A DNA stretch of 64,000 nucleotides. It comes from Stemphylium vesicarium (lineage: Eukaryota; Ascomycota; Dothideomycetes; Pleosporales; Pleosporaceae). A program made the translations under genes and the position numbers. The notes beneath the pieces were generated by a model that worked only from the letters and a program-made list of their open reading frames with translations, was not told the DNA's origin and did no database searches. Numbering within the stretch: the first letter of the stretch is position 1; each line of letters starts with the position of its first letter. Location: assembly GCA_004380135.1 (NCBI GenBank), contig QXCR01000007.1:248001-312000 (forward strand), given 5' to 3'. Shown here in pieces: positions 13,271 to 25,700 of the stretch.

Positions 13271-14677
13271 CTTGTATACGAGTGTGCGCGTTCGTGGGAA
13301 TGGAAAGCGAGGTGGAGGAGTTTGTTGGGTTGTTGGGTCTTCGCAGGCCCTGGATGTAGGATTGAATGGTCGCGCCTATCAAATCGGGAGAAGCGAGGTA
13401 AACAATCGTAAGAGTGGGGAAAGAAAAGATGGCAACCGCGACCAACAAGACGCGACGCGCAAAGGAGTGACAAGAAGATGTGCAGAAGTAAATCTCACAC
13501 CGAGAGGAAAGATGTCGTGAGCAGAAGATTATGAAGGGCCCGGCAACTGTTTTCTGCCAGCGCCGGAAAGGAGGTCGGAAATGACTGCTGGGGTCTTCCG
13601 CCATTCCCGCACTTCTGGCCTAACGCACCGTTGCTCGTCCAAATTGCGACACACTGCAGACCGAGGCCATTGCCCTTGGCCTGATTGGCTATACTACTGC
13701 TACTTCTCTCCTTTACCCCTGGGATACTCACTGGCTGGTGTCGCTCACCTACTTCTGCCAAGTCTTACACGCAGCCTACGCATCATCACCGTGGCTTTGA
13801 GGCCGCATGCCATTACCAGGGAGTGACGTCTGATGATACACGCTGACCCATGTCTATACATCTCACGCTCGCGATTACGGGTAGGGCGATCATGATCAAG
13901 ATCCTAGATTAAACTCACCGGATTGTGGAGAGCCTTCACCATGGCATTCGCAAAAGGGGAGTAACGATTCGGAAGACTTGGCATTCCGAAGGCCGAGCGA
14001 GCACCCCTTGTTGTTGTCAGCCTCGCACGTCGCCTGCCTGTATATACCGGATGCGGATCAGTCTGGCGGCGGCGGCGGCGGACTTGAGCTGCAGCCGAGT
14101 CCAAGCGAGTGATGTGATATTGCTTGTACGAAAAAGCAATGCTGTTGTTATAGACGCTCATATAGGTGGTATCTTCTGCAACATTGTGATGAATAGCGTC
14201 GGACTTGTTCGCGACCGCCTAGCTGATCTCAATGCGCTCCCAATCTAGCAACGACTGACCGGATGCCGTGTTGACGACATGGATAAACAGTCTGTTACTG
14301 ATCAACACAACGCCTTTTCCTTCGTCCGTCGCTTTTTGCTTTTACTCTACTTCGGCCGTACTGCGAGCACATGCCCTCTTGTCTCTTTTGACTTCACACG
14401 GCCTCCCGGATAAAACATTTCAAACCCCTTTTATATTTCATTTCTATAGGTATGGGGAAACCCCTAGTAGGTATCAACCCCATCGGCCTACAGGACTCAA
14501 AAAAGGTACATCCGATACGCCGTAGTGAAATTCCGTCTTCTTTTGGAGGAGCCAGAAACCCGCGCGACCGCTGAATGCCAACATGAACCGCACCATGTCG
14601 CGATTACAAGCCATACTCAAAAGGCTACAGATAGGCTCAAGACAACATGAAACGACGAGAAAGACAAGCCACGCTGT
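13271..14677. other. Intergenic region between ELO and the PP2A B56 gene
   Basis: Contains the ELO promoter and 5'UTR (right of 13271) and the 3' flank of the B56 gene. No supported gene. A short CGG/GGC repeat lies near 14065-14085. Confidence 0.6.
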
Positions 14678-17295
14678 TCAATGGCTGACGACCCGAGTGA
14701 TGGTGCCCCCAGAGTTCGACCTCGCACGTCCAGTAGGCGCTCGCGACGAGGCCGAGTGACCGGAGGAAGAGTTGGGGCGACTGTTGCTACGAGGTCGGGC
14801 AGCCGAGCGGCGAGCACTCGACGACACGTGGTGCTCCCCAGAAGAAGAATGGTGTCGTCGCTGCAAAGACGCAAAGCACAAAGACGTCAGATCCACTTGA
14901 ACCGAAATGCAAGTCTTGGACAAGAATAAGAAAAAAGCCTAGGAGTCTAGGGATAGAATTAAGAGTACATCGATTCGGCCACAGAGAATGCTCATCCTGA
15001 GTTCTAGGGACTTAAGAATCAACGTACCGAGGTTTGGCTGCCTTGACGCTCATAATCTTTTGGCCGCCTGTCTCTCGATGCCGCCCCGTCGTCTTGTAGA
15101 CGAAGGTTCTCCAGTCGTCCTTGGGCCGAATCATCCACGCGTGCTGAGGATGTCTCCGCCGTACCATTTGCACGCGATTCTGCAAGTTTGGCAAGCTTGT
15201 CCCAGCGATCTTGTCGACTTTGCTGCCTTTGCGTTGCGTTGTTTTGCGACTCTGCATAGTCATGCGAGCAGTCGTCGAAGAGTTGAGGGTTGACCTCCAT
15301 GAAAAGCTTCATAGCATTGTATACCATACCGTGAATTGTTCTACACATCCCGTTAGTAAGAGAATATCACCGTAGTACCTTGGCGTAACATACCGGTTCC
15401 AATGGCCCTTTGAGTTTTCGTACAGCGGCGCGAACATGATGGGAAGGATGACTTCGACGTTGTCACTAACAAGGTTGCAGAAGTATTCGTTGTTCCAGAA
15501 GTATAGTGCGCGCTCTGCAACCTGGAAGTGGGGGCTGGCGACCGACTTGGCTAATTGGTTGAACAGAGGCTCCTGCACCTTTGCGAATTCGGCGGGGTCC
15601 ATAACCTCGAAAATGTCTTCAACCTCGTTGAGGAACATGACTTCTTTGGTACTGTTCACCTTTGGCCAATATCGGAGAAGGCCCAAAACAACCTGAACAT
15701 GTAAGCCTAGCTTGTTGGATTTGGCGTATGTCCCTACCTCTTCTGTTAATGCTGCGTCCTTTTCCAGGAACTGGACAATGCAGTACGCCAACTGTGGGTG
15801 GTACATGCTCAGACTCTTGACTTTGTGCAGCGGGATAAGCACCCTCGTGAGGAAAAGCTTATGTTCTTCCTTCAGGGGCAGAGCAAAACCATTGATAATG
15901 GATCCGAGAATTTCAAGGAGTTCGGCAATTCCGTTGAAGCGTTCAGTCTCGTAGATGAATTGGAAGAAGACGTTGTTGATGGAACGACGAATGTACGAGC
16001 GGAGATTGAGGAATTTGCCGTATATGCGATGGAGCGTAGTCTTCAAGAAGTCGCGTTCTCTGGGGTCTTCGGAGTCGAAAAGCTCGAGTAACTGGAGAAA
16101 TTAGCCAAGGGCGTCTTATCTTGTAGGGTTGATACATACGTTGAGCACAAAGCTATGGTCTATGTATGCCTTGGCAATGTTTGTGTTGAAGTCCTGACTT
16201 TCAATGAACCGTAAGAAGAACTCGTAAACAACCTGAATATGCGGCCACGCGACCTCCAGCACGGGCTCGTCTTCCTCAGGGTCGAAGGCCTCACCCTGGG
16301 GATTCATGGGAGGGGGGATAGGACGGAACAGATTCTTTGCGAACATGTCTACGACGCGGGGATACATCTTCTCAGTGATGACCTGGCGGTTGTTGGCGAC
16401 GTAGTCGAGCAACTCGTGCAGGGCCAGGCGCTTGATCTCCTTGGACTTCATATCGCCGCTTGCATCGTTGAAATCGAAGATGATGTTACATTGGTCGATC
16501 TTCTGCATGAACAGCTCCTCCCGCTTGTTTGGAGGCACCTCGTGAAACCCGGGTAGCTTCTCCAACTCACGCTGACGCTGGTCGGAAATGTCGAAGCGCG
16601 ACGAATGCTGCCTCCGCGGGGTCCTTATGCCCTCGATGTTGTCCTTGGGCGTCGCTTGCAGACGGTCGAAGATGCCCGACTTCTGGCCCGCCTTTGGAGG
16701 CGCAAGATCGCCCGGCATCGTTTCGGCGGCACCAGGAGGAGGAACATGCTGCAGCGACAATTAGCCTACGAGGGCCGTCTACATGGGTGGTGAGTGCAGG
16801 TACTTACAGGAGCGCTCGGGCTGATGACGACGCTTGGAGCCAGGGGTTGCCCGAGCCTAGAGGGCGTGCCTGGACCAGAGGCGCCAGCGTTGGTAGTACC
16901 ACCTGGGCTCATTGGGCCTTGTCCGGCGAAGGATTGCTGTCCGCCAGCCAAAGAGCCTGAGGATGGTTGTGGGTTTGTTTGTAGCGATCCCAGGTTGCCG
17001 GCCGCGCCATCAGCGGCGGGCTGGCTCTTGCTTCGCGCATCCGTGAGCTGCGTCTGGGAAGAGGAAGGGGTGGCCTGGGCAGAGCCCGAGGGCGAGTTGG
17101 AGGCACCTAGCGACGGCGATGCAGTGCCAGAGGTTGAGTCTTTCTTCTTAGATGACTTGCCATCCTTGCTTCGAGAGAGCTGTTCGGACTAGACATGTTA
17201 GCCTCCGCGCATAGAGAGGGGCAGGAGGTGCGTGGTGGTGCAGGGGTACAGGGGCAGCGACGGAGACTTACGACCCTTTGCCTGAAGCCCTTCAT
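14678..17295 (-). CDS. RTS1: PP2A regulatory subunit B56 (Rts1-type)
   Basis: Targeting subunit of protein phosphatase 2A, with roles in cell size, stress and mitosis in fungi. Seven or so exons on the minus strand: 17295-17272 (8 codons, MKGFRQRV), 17188-16808, 16748-16140, 16091-15738, 15692-15394, 15340-15028 and 14860-14678, giving 720 residues. The N-terminal 190 residues are Ser/Pro/Gly-rich and disordered. The B56 HEAT-like core follows, with TLHRIYGKF, IYETERFNGIAELLEILG, HPQLAYCIVQFLEKD, SPHFQVAERALYFWNNEY and the HWNRTIHGMVYNAMKLFME junction. The tail is Arg/Ser-rich. The 45-nt intron at 15693-15737 is in frame and free of stops; removing it restores the family spacing (LTEE to VVLGLLRYWP). 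The terminal exon at 14678-14860 is inferred from a good acceptor and open frame, without homology support. The gene shares an 855-bp divergent promoter with the TFIIIC gene. Confidence 0.93.
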
Positions 17296-18150
17296 GATTA
17301 TCGAGTTGCGCCCACGGCCTGGTCGAGCGCGGCGGACGTCTTGCGGAGACGGGGCGTCCGAATTGGATCGAGCCTGGCCTCGGGGCGAGTATCGACGGGT
17401 CGCAATCCAATAGCGCCAATGGGTATCGGGGTACAGGCGCACGCAGGGAGAAGTGGGAGCTGAGGAGGCGAGCAGCTTAGTTCAACATGTGGGAGAGACG
17501 CGTGAGGTAATAGATGGTGGCTAGTATCGCCGTCTAGGATGGTGCACGGGGAGTCGGTGGAGGGAAGAGCTCGCGAGAGGACGAGATTAGACGGCAGCTG
17601 GGGGCCCTAACAACGGCTTAGTGACGTAGGGGCGCTCTGCCAGAGAGAGAGAGGCGTGTACTGAAGAGCTGAAGAGATGAGTTCGAACAGGTCGTCAACT
17701 GACAACTCAGGGCTGCTGCCAGACAGACAGCGTCGAGTGATTCGCGCTAGCCGTCCCGTAGCGAGGCCGTGCGTTTGGGCCAAAAGCCCCGCCGCAGCCG
17801 TCACGACATCATACCTGCGATGGCTGCAGAGTGACAGTTCGCATGGGATGCCATGGAGGATTGCGCCAGTTGAAGCAGAGGGCTTCTAGAAGAGTGCATT
17901 TTCACGGTAGCGAACATCTACACATGACCTGATCTGCTTCCTCCAGAAGTGAGCCATCACCACATCCCGGTCGCTGTAGAGGAAGCTGCGACGACGGATC
18001 CTCGCACTCAGGGTCTCGTTGACCGTATTGCTTTCTGCCGCATACGGGGAAACTCTGCGGGCACATCCACCCCCCATCTCTGCATCCGTGACACCAATCC
18101 AGTCCTTTCCACCCGACGTTTGAAAATCATCGTCGCAGGTGCAGGGCAGC
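17296..18150. other. Divergent promoter region RTS1 / TFC1
   Basis: Shared 5' region of two divergently transcribed housekeeping genes. Short ORFs on both strands here have no motifs. The plus-strand reading from 17949 does not continue into the TFIIIC frame. Confidence 0.6.
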
Positions 18151-20266
18151 ATGGACACTGGACACACGCCTGCTTCAAATGGCACAAGCCATGCAACGCA
18201 ATGGCTGCCCATCCCGTCGCGCGCCATCTCCGTGGTCGAGCACCCGGCCATCATAAAAAACGTTGACAAAGGCATTACCTCATTAGGTGGGCCGGTCAAA
18301 CTGAGCAAGGTCAGCCGGGATGATAGTAGTGCCTACCGCATTAGGATACTAACCATCAATCTAGGGCCTACGATCGAAACTGGAAACCACCATTAACGCT
18401 GAGGGCGACGATGAACTTAAGAAGCTCATTTCCGTGTCTCTGCGCCCGGACGACCCTTTTGCTAAGCGGTTGCTGTCCACTCCAGTGCGGACGAACAACC
18501 TACTTTTAAAAGTCACAGTGCCCAAGCGAACAGGTCGCAAGCGAAAGCGCGGCACTACAGGCCCTTTTCTCGCAGAGAATGAAATAGAGCAAAACGGCAA
18601 TCAACCCCCAAGGGGCAGTGCACCTTCCAGCAAGACCTATGTCGATGCACCGACCATTTACAGAAGTCTCCAAGACAATGCATCGTCATACAAAGTCACT
18701 CTCACCGGTGTGGTTGACGAGACCCATCGATTCAGGAGTAAGCGGGAAAATCAAGCTGAGAGACTGAATTGGTAGCTAACTACTCAGACATGCCCGACTT
18801 GCAGTATGCAGCGTCTCACAACGACACCATGGTCGGCTTGCGGGACCATGTCCTGCCTAAGCGATGTAAGATCAATCCAAAAACACTCTGGATAGCGCTA
18901 ACACCTCTGCAGACGCTCAGTTAAAGAACTACAACATCAACACCGCCGCTGGTGCCGATCTCACCAAGAGCGTCGGACCATCCGCGGAATTTCTGCAGAT
19001 GCCAATCGCCTTCAACTACCGGTATGTTCAAGAATTTAATGAATCCAACCCTGCTAACATCAGATCAGATTCCAGCAAAACTCAAACGTCAAGTACACCG
19101 ACCAAGGCGTCGTCAACATACAAAGAAGCCTGGCTTACAACGCGTACACCATCGTCAAGCCTACCGACGAGCATGTGCCAACTGGACCAAGACCTGGACT
19201 ACCTGCGGAGAGAGATCTTACACCTTACATGCAGTCATTGATTGTCAACATCAGAGCCTTGCTGCTACAAAGACCCATCATCACCCGACAACTCCTGTAT
19301 AACAGACTTGGATGGGACAAGCGCACCAAACTCAGACAAGCAGCTATATACTGTGGCTTCTTTTTCGAAAGTGGACCTTGGCGTGAGGCGCTTGTACGCT
19401 GGGGAGTGGACCCCCGAAAGGATCCCGAGTACCGCAAATACCAGACAGTGTCTTTCCTGTCGTATATCAAATCAGGCACATCAAAACATCGCGCAGTCTT
19501 TGACCAGCACGTCATGAAGCTAGCGAAAATGGCACCAGAAGAACTGGCATCTGAACACACCTTTGACGGCGTTCACGTGTCCCAAACGGGCAATCTATTC
19601 CAATTCTGCGACATCACCGATCCTCTTATTTCGAAGATACTGGCTACAGACGATATTCGAACGACCTGCGCGCCCACCTTCCAAGGCTGGTATCATGTCG
19701 GAACGTGGGCCAAAGCGACGGTGATCCTGAAAGACAAAATGAATACAATCATTGGAGGTCAGGAGCCAGACGATAGCATATATCAACGCATCATTACCTG
19801 GCCTGAGTTGTGGGACGACAAGGAAATGGCTGCTCGGTATAAAGCCGAAATCGACGACCGGGAGATACGCCAGGAAAAGAAGAGAGAGCATCAGGTCATG
19901 CACAACGTACGCTGGGCCGCGAGAAACCCACGATACGCTTTTGAGAAGATGGAGGTAGAGGATGACCACGAGAAACAAGCCAGTGACGGAGAGGGGCTGG
20001 AGGATGTCGATGTTCCTGAAGACATGACGGAAGATCCTGTCGTAGCGGATGCATTACTGGATGCAGTCATTGGGGCAAACGACGACGAGGCCGAGCAAGG
20101 CGGCGAAGATGACCGGGATGACGAGGACGACGATATACAAGATGACGAACAGGACGAGGACATGTATACCAGCTCAGATGCAGATGATGATAACGATAGT
20201 CCTGTCATGTCTGTCCGGGCAGCGTCAGAAGGACCCGCACCTTTTGGTGGATACTATAGAGTATAG
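18151..20266 (+). CDS. TFC1: TFIIIC subunit 5 (tau95 / Tfc1-Sfc1 family)
   Basis: Subunit of the RNA polymerase III factor TFIIIC that contacts the A-box end of tRNA and other class III genes. Exons are 18151-18309, 18365-18737, 18788-18865, 18913-19021 and 19069-20266, giving 638 residues. The diagnostic N-terminal block VVEHPAIIKNVDKGITSLGG lies at about residues 28-47. NLLLKVTVPKRTGRKRKRG follows, then the central region (LLLQRPIITRQLLYNRLGWD, GWYHVGTWA) and a long Asp/Glu-rich C-terminal tail, as usual for tau95. The ATG at 18151 is the first in-frame ATG before the conserved block; a GTG four codons earlier was not used. The introns are 55, 50, 47 and 47 nt with GT..AG ends and good branch sites. 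The acceptor at 19068 was chosen over one 5 nt upstream because only it keeps the NYRFQQNSN frame. Confidence 0.93.
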
Positions 20267-20737
20267 AGTCACTGGTTTCATTTGCGATCCAAGTAGGAAC
20301 TCGTTGCATATAAAAATTTCCGAATGCCTATGATGTCTTCAACTTTGTTCAAATAGCACTCTTTCGTCCGCCAATAACCCTCGGTAAAGCCAGGGACATG
20401 AAATCAGATTAGTTGGGAAATGGAGCACTTGCGCTTCATCAAGCGTTGCAGTTCATACAAGCCAAGATCAAGATAGTAATAAGTACAACCGGAATATCAA
20501 ATACCGAGTTCATGCATGTGAAGTGGAAAGGCTGCGGCTTCAGCCTCAAGGATGTATGCGCCCCACTTTTATGCGCTTGGCTTGGTTGCAACTCGGATCG
20601 CCTGAGCTTTCGTTTTCATAACCTCACGCGAAATCGCACCACCGTCACCACCACTCGCCAACACATCGCCGGCTACGTACGCCCAGTAGCCCCATCATCA
20701 GCCACCTAAGCTAGCCGCCAGCTAATTCAACCGCACA
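20267..20737. other. Intergenic region TFC1 / COX6
   Basis: Holds the TFC1 3' flank and COX6 promoter. A CCAAT box at 20371-20375, about 365 bp upstream of COX6, could bind the Hap complex that drives respiratory genes in fungi; this is inference. No gene is seen. Confidence 0.5.
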
Positions 20738-21551
20738 ATGTCCTTCATCCGCGCCGCGTCCAAGGTCAGCCGAGTGGGCGTACGAGTCCCGGCCTACCGA
20801 GCAACCCCCGTTGCATTGAACGCCCAGCGCACCTTTTCGCAGTCTGCTATCCGAAAGAGCGATGCGCATGCCGAGGAAACCTTTGAGGAATTCACCGCCA
20901 GGTACGAGGAATCCGTGGAGGGGCTCAGGCGTCTGGTGGAAATAGTGGGACTAGCGACGACGGAGAGCCATTGAGTCCGATTGATGGCATCAGGAGCTGC
21001 AACGCTGACTTTTGTGTCTTAATTGCAGGTACGAGAAGGAGTTCGAAAAGGTGAACGACGTTTTTGAGCTTCAGGTACGTTTGTTGTGCTCAGGATGCGG
21101 CCCGCACCGGTATTACCCGATATGCAATGAGCGGGCTGTTGGGCTGTCGCAGATAGGAGCATTGCGCTGATATTTTGCAGCGAAACCTGAACAACTGCTT
21201 CGCCTACGATCTCGTCCCCTCCCCCTCGGTCATCACTGCCGCTCTCCGCGCTGCCAGGCGTGTCAACGACTTCCCCTCGGCTGTCCGAGTCTTTGAGGGT
21301 ACGTTTTCTACCATACCCCAGAAATTTTCCTGCGATGTTCCAAGGAGAGGCGGATGGTGGGACATGTCAAAAAACAATGCGACATTTCCGTGTGACCAGT
21401 CATGGAGCTTTGATTACTAACACATGCCACAGGTATCAAGTTCAAGGTCGAGAACAAGGGTCAATACGCAGAGTACCTCCAGGAGCTTGAGCCGCTTCGT
21501 GAGGAGCTCGGTATTCCCCTCAAGGAGACGATGTACCCCGACGAGAAGTAG
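20738..21551 (+). CDS. COX6: Cytochrome c oxidase subunit Va / Cox6, mitochondrial
   Basis: Nuclear-encoded matrix-side subunit of respiratory complex IV. Exons are 20738-20901, 21029-21074, 21181-21298 and 21433-21551, giving 148 residues, the usual family length. The first about 35 residues form an Arg/Ser/Ala-rich, acid-poor mitochondrial presequence with a plausible cleavage region near RTFSQSA. The mature part begins with HAEETFEEFTARYEKEFEKV and continues through NNCFAYDLVPSP, AARRVNDFPSAVRVFEG and YAEYLQELEPLREELG, all typical of COX5A/Cox6. Intron 1 (20902-21028) is bordered by a 10-bp direct repeat, CAGGTACGAG, one copy spanning each splice junction. Only splicing at the second copy reproduces the conserved protein. 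Confidence 0.96.
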
Positions 21552-21790
21552 ATTGTTCTAGACTGGTATGCTCGCTATCCGATACTCTCGACATAACATC
21601 GAATACCTTGGAGCGCCCAAATGTAAATGCAACATTTCAATTTCTTAACTAGACGGGAGGCGAGGAGTGGGCATAGCCTGTACAACTATGTGATGTATTG
21701 CAACATGAATGATAGTCAACGTGTGCCATGGCGGTGCTGGGTGATGGAGACAACTTTCTTGTAGGTGAAGTAGGTAGACAAAGGAAGTGG

Positions 21791-21820
21791 GTTTTTTCAT
21801 GTTTTTTCATGTTTTTTCAT
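21791..21820. repeat. Three perfect 10-bp tandem repeats
   Basis: The unit GTTTTTTCAT occurs three times head to tail, about 240 bp after the COX6 stop, followed by a partial fourth start. Confidence 0.95.
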
Positions 21821-21902
21821 GTTGTTTTGAGCCGTGTTTCCCGACTGTGAAATGCTGTTGCAGTTTGCTTGCAGTTTTGACATTGATATAAACTCACGAG
21901 TA

Positions 21903-21944
21903 TGATGATGATGATGATGATGATCATCATCATCATCATCATCA
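21903..21944. repeat. 42-bp perfect palindrome made of (ATG)n and (ATC)n runs
   Basis: Seven ATG units run directly into seven ATC units, so the two halves are exact reverse complements with a GATC centre and no spacer. A 21-bp cruciform or transcript hairpin is possible. It lies about 350 bp downstream of COX6. Confidence 0.95.
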
Positions 21945-22767
21945 AGGACACTGCCTGCATGCTGGCTCCAGAGGAAACGATGATCGAGATAGTCAAATGC
22001 TTTCGTCATTTCCTATAAATTTCTTTGGAGATGTAAATATTTCCCGTCCAACGTCATAACTATGGTTGTAACGGCTACATCCACGCAGAAGGCGTAGTAG
22101 TACCGTTGGTTCAAGTGGATCTATTTAGATATGAATATGTATGGATGTAACAAGCTTTGCATTTCAACAAGTACACCAAGCACAGAGTTGGTGATTCTAA
22201 TTCGTCAGATGTCGCCGCCCGTGTCGCTTGCCACGTCTAAGATCAAGAAGTTTGCGGCGGATGGGCATGATTGACTGCTTGACACACGACGGACCCCTGC
22301 AACAGCCGATGACGCTAAGCCCTGACTAACACCAGGGCAGGGGTCGGCGCGGCCCAATCAGAAGCTACTAGGACGCGGAACTTGCCGGTTCAGAGTCCAG
22401 GGCATTTCCGCCTCTGCGGCCGGTCGTTAGTTGAGTGCTCTGCAGAGCTCAAGACGCGACCTATACCAGCAACTCGCTGGACGCGCCCTCCACCCCCGCC
22501 ACCAGTCCTCGTTTCTACATAACGATTGTAATGATCACCCAGGCTGTCTAGCCTATACCTTCCTTTTCACATTTTAATATTCCCACACTGCAGCGCACTG
22601 CCCAGCCTTGCAGCACACGATCCGGCTGTCGCTAAAGCCAATGCGCCTGCCTTCTTCTTAACCATCGGTCGCGCGACACACTGGATAGCTCCAACACGAT
22701 ACGGCGCAGCCTGAGAGGGCTCTAAAACGAGTGGAGGTGCAGCAGTTGGCTGCGAAACAACATCGCC

Positions 22768-25700
22768 ATGACGACTCACAACTTCGAGGCTATGGCCTCC
22801 AAACTGGACGACCCCAACTCTGGTACGGGTCACTCTATATTTGTGGAAGATGATCGCACATGATGGCGCATATCATCAAGGGAGAATCCAGGCTGACTGG
22901 CGCAGATCTCAGAGCAAAAGGCACCCAGGCCATCGAGATACGGGACAACATCGAAAGCTATTGTCAAGGCCAGCAGTATGGCGCATTCCTGAACCATTTG
23001 GTTCCTGTCTTTCTCAAGATTCTCGATGGAAGCCCCGTCTTCATATCAACGTCGCCGGAACAGGTGAGCGCGAAACTCGCAACAACAAGACAGCTTTCTG
23101 ACTCAGAGACAGCGGATACGGAACTGCGTCCTCGAAATCCTGCACCGACTGCCCATGAACCCGACCGAGGCCATCGAACCGCATGCGGCCAAGATAGTCG
23201 ACAAGCTCATGAGTTTAGTGAAGCTGGAGAATGAAGACAATGCGGTACTGTGCATGAAGACCATCATGGACTTTCAGCGCCACCAAACCAAGGCGCTCGC
23301 AGACCGGGTTCAGCCTTTCCTGGACCTGATTCAGGAAATGTTTGAGACAATGGAGCAGGCCGTACACGACACATTCGACAGCACCGCACCGGCACCAGCC
23401 TCGCAAGGCGTCCCCTCGACCCCGAACAACCACCAGTTCTCACAGTCTCCTCGTCCGAGCTCGCCAGCAACCGCCCTCACTTCCGGTCCCGCAGGCGATC
23501 TTGGATCCGAACACCAGCAAACGCGCATGCTGCTGAAGGGAATGCAGTCGTTCAAGGTCCTCGCCGAATGCCCCATCATCGTCGTCTCTCTGTTCCAGGC
23601 CTACAGAAACTGTGTGAACAAGAACGTGAAACTTTTCGTTCCGCTCATTAAGAATGTACTTTTGCTTCAGGCGAAGCCACAAGAGAAGGCGCACGAGGAG
23701 GCCAAGGCCCAGGGCAAGATCTTTACCGGTGTCAGCAAGGAGATTCGGAATCGCGCGGCATTCGGCGATTTCATCACAGCCCAAGTTAAGACTATGAGCT
23801 TCCTGGCATATCTCCTCAGAGTGTATGCGAATCAGCTGAATGACTTCCTACCCACATTACCGGATATCGTTGTTCGTCTTCTCAAGGATTGTCCGAGAGA
23901 GAAATCCGGTGCGCGAAAGGAGCTGCTAGTTGCTATACGGCACATTATCAACTTCAATTTCCGCAAGATTTTCCTCAAGAAAATCGACGAACTGTTGGAC
24001 GAGAGGACTCTGATCGGCGACGGACTTACAGTGTACGAGACTATGCGTCCGCTCGCGTACAGTATGCTTGCCGATCTGATCCATCATTTGAGGGATTCGC
24101 TTTCGAAAGAGCAAATTCGCCGGACAGTAGAGGTCTACACCAAGAACCTACACGACACATTCCCCGGAACCAGCTTCCAGACCATGAGCGCGAAACTCCT
24201 CTTGAACATGGCAGAGTGCATCGCGAAACTGGAACCAAAGGAGGATGCTCGATATTTCCTTATCATGATCCTAAATGCCATTGGAGACAAGTTTTCGGCC
24301 ATGAACCGCCAATACCACAATGCCATAAAGCTCTCAGCACAATACAGCCAACCGTCGATCGATGCAACGGACGAGAACCACATGGCCGTACAAGACAACC
24401 GTCCGGATTGGGACGAGATTGACATCTTTAATGCGACGCCGATCAAGACATCGAATCCGCGAGACCGGAGCTCTGACCCGATTGCCGACAACAAGTTCTT
24501 GTTCAAGAACCTGCTACATGGACTCAAAAATCTTTTCTACCAGCTGCGAGCGTGTAATCCGGCCAAGATCAAGGAAGAGATCGACCCGACAAATGCGTCT
24601 GCGAATTGGCACGAAGTTTCTTTTGGCTACAACGCTGAAGAGGTGGAGGTTCTCATCAAGCTCTTCCGGGAAGGTGCAAAGGTCTTCCGTTATTACGGCA
24701 CCGACAAGGCCCCCGAGACCCAGGGCTTGTCACCAGGAGATTTTATGGGCAACCAGCATATGATGTCGAGCGGCAAGGAAGAGAAGGACCTACTAGAGAC
24801 ATTTGCGACCGTTTTTCACCACATCGACCCGGCCACGTTCCACGAAGTGTTTTCATCCGAGATACCCCATTTGTACGATATGATGTTCGATCACCCGGCG
24901 TTACTACATGTTCCACAGTTCCTTCTCGCTTCAGAGGCCACCTCTCCCAGTTTTTCGGGAATGTTGCTCCAATTTCTCATGGATCGGATTGAAGAGGTTG
25001 GCACTGCAGATGTAAAGAAATCTTCCATCTTGCTCCGCCTCTTCAAGCTTTCCTTCATGGCTGTCACGCTATTTTCCGCCCAAAACGAGCAGGTGCTCTT
25101 ACCTCATGTCAGCAAGATTATCACCAAGTCGATACAATTATCCACGACTGCCGAAGAGCCGATGAACTATTTCCTCCTTCTAAGGTCGCTTTTCAGGAGC
25201 ATTGGTGGGGGTAGATTTGAGCACTTGTACAAGGAGATCCTTCCACTTCTAGAGATGTTATTGGACGTTCTCAACAACCTTCTATTGACAGCCCGCAAGC
25301 CTGCCGAAAGAGACCTCTTCGTTGAGCTTTCTCTCACAGTGCCAGCACGGTTGAGCAATCTTCTACCACATCTCAGCTATCTCATGAGGCCGCTCGTCGT
25401 AGCCCTGCGAGCTGGGTCTGACCTGGTCGGTCAGGGCCTTCGGACCCTTGAGCTCTGTGTAGATAATCTCACGGCCGATTACCTGGATCCGATTATGGCG
25501 CCCGTCATTGATGAACTGATGGCTGCATTATGGGAGCATCTCAAGCCGAATCCTTACAGCCACTTCCATGCTCATACTACAATGCGCATCCTCGGTAAGC
25601 TCGGTGGACGCAATCGTAAATTCATCACGGGACCGCCAGACCTGGATTTCAAGCAGTACTCCGACGATCAATCATCCATTGACATCAGGCTTATTGGCTC

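Larger units (their letters stand above)
21552..22767. other. Intergenic region COX6 / TRA1
   Basis: No gene is seen. It contains a triple 10-bp repeat, a perfect ATG/ATC palindrome (both listed separately) and the TRA1 promoter with a CCAATCA box at 22354-22360, about 410 bp before the TRA1 start. Confidence 0.6.
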
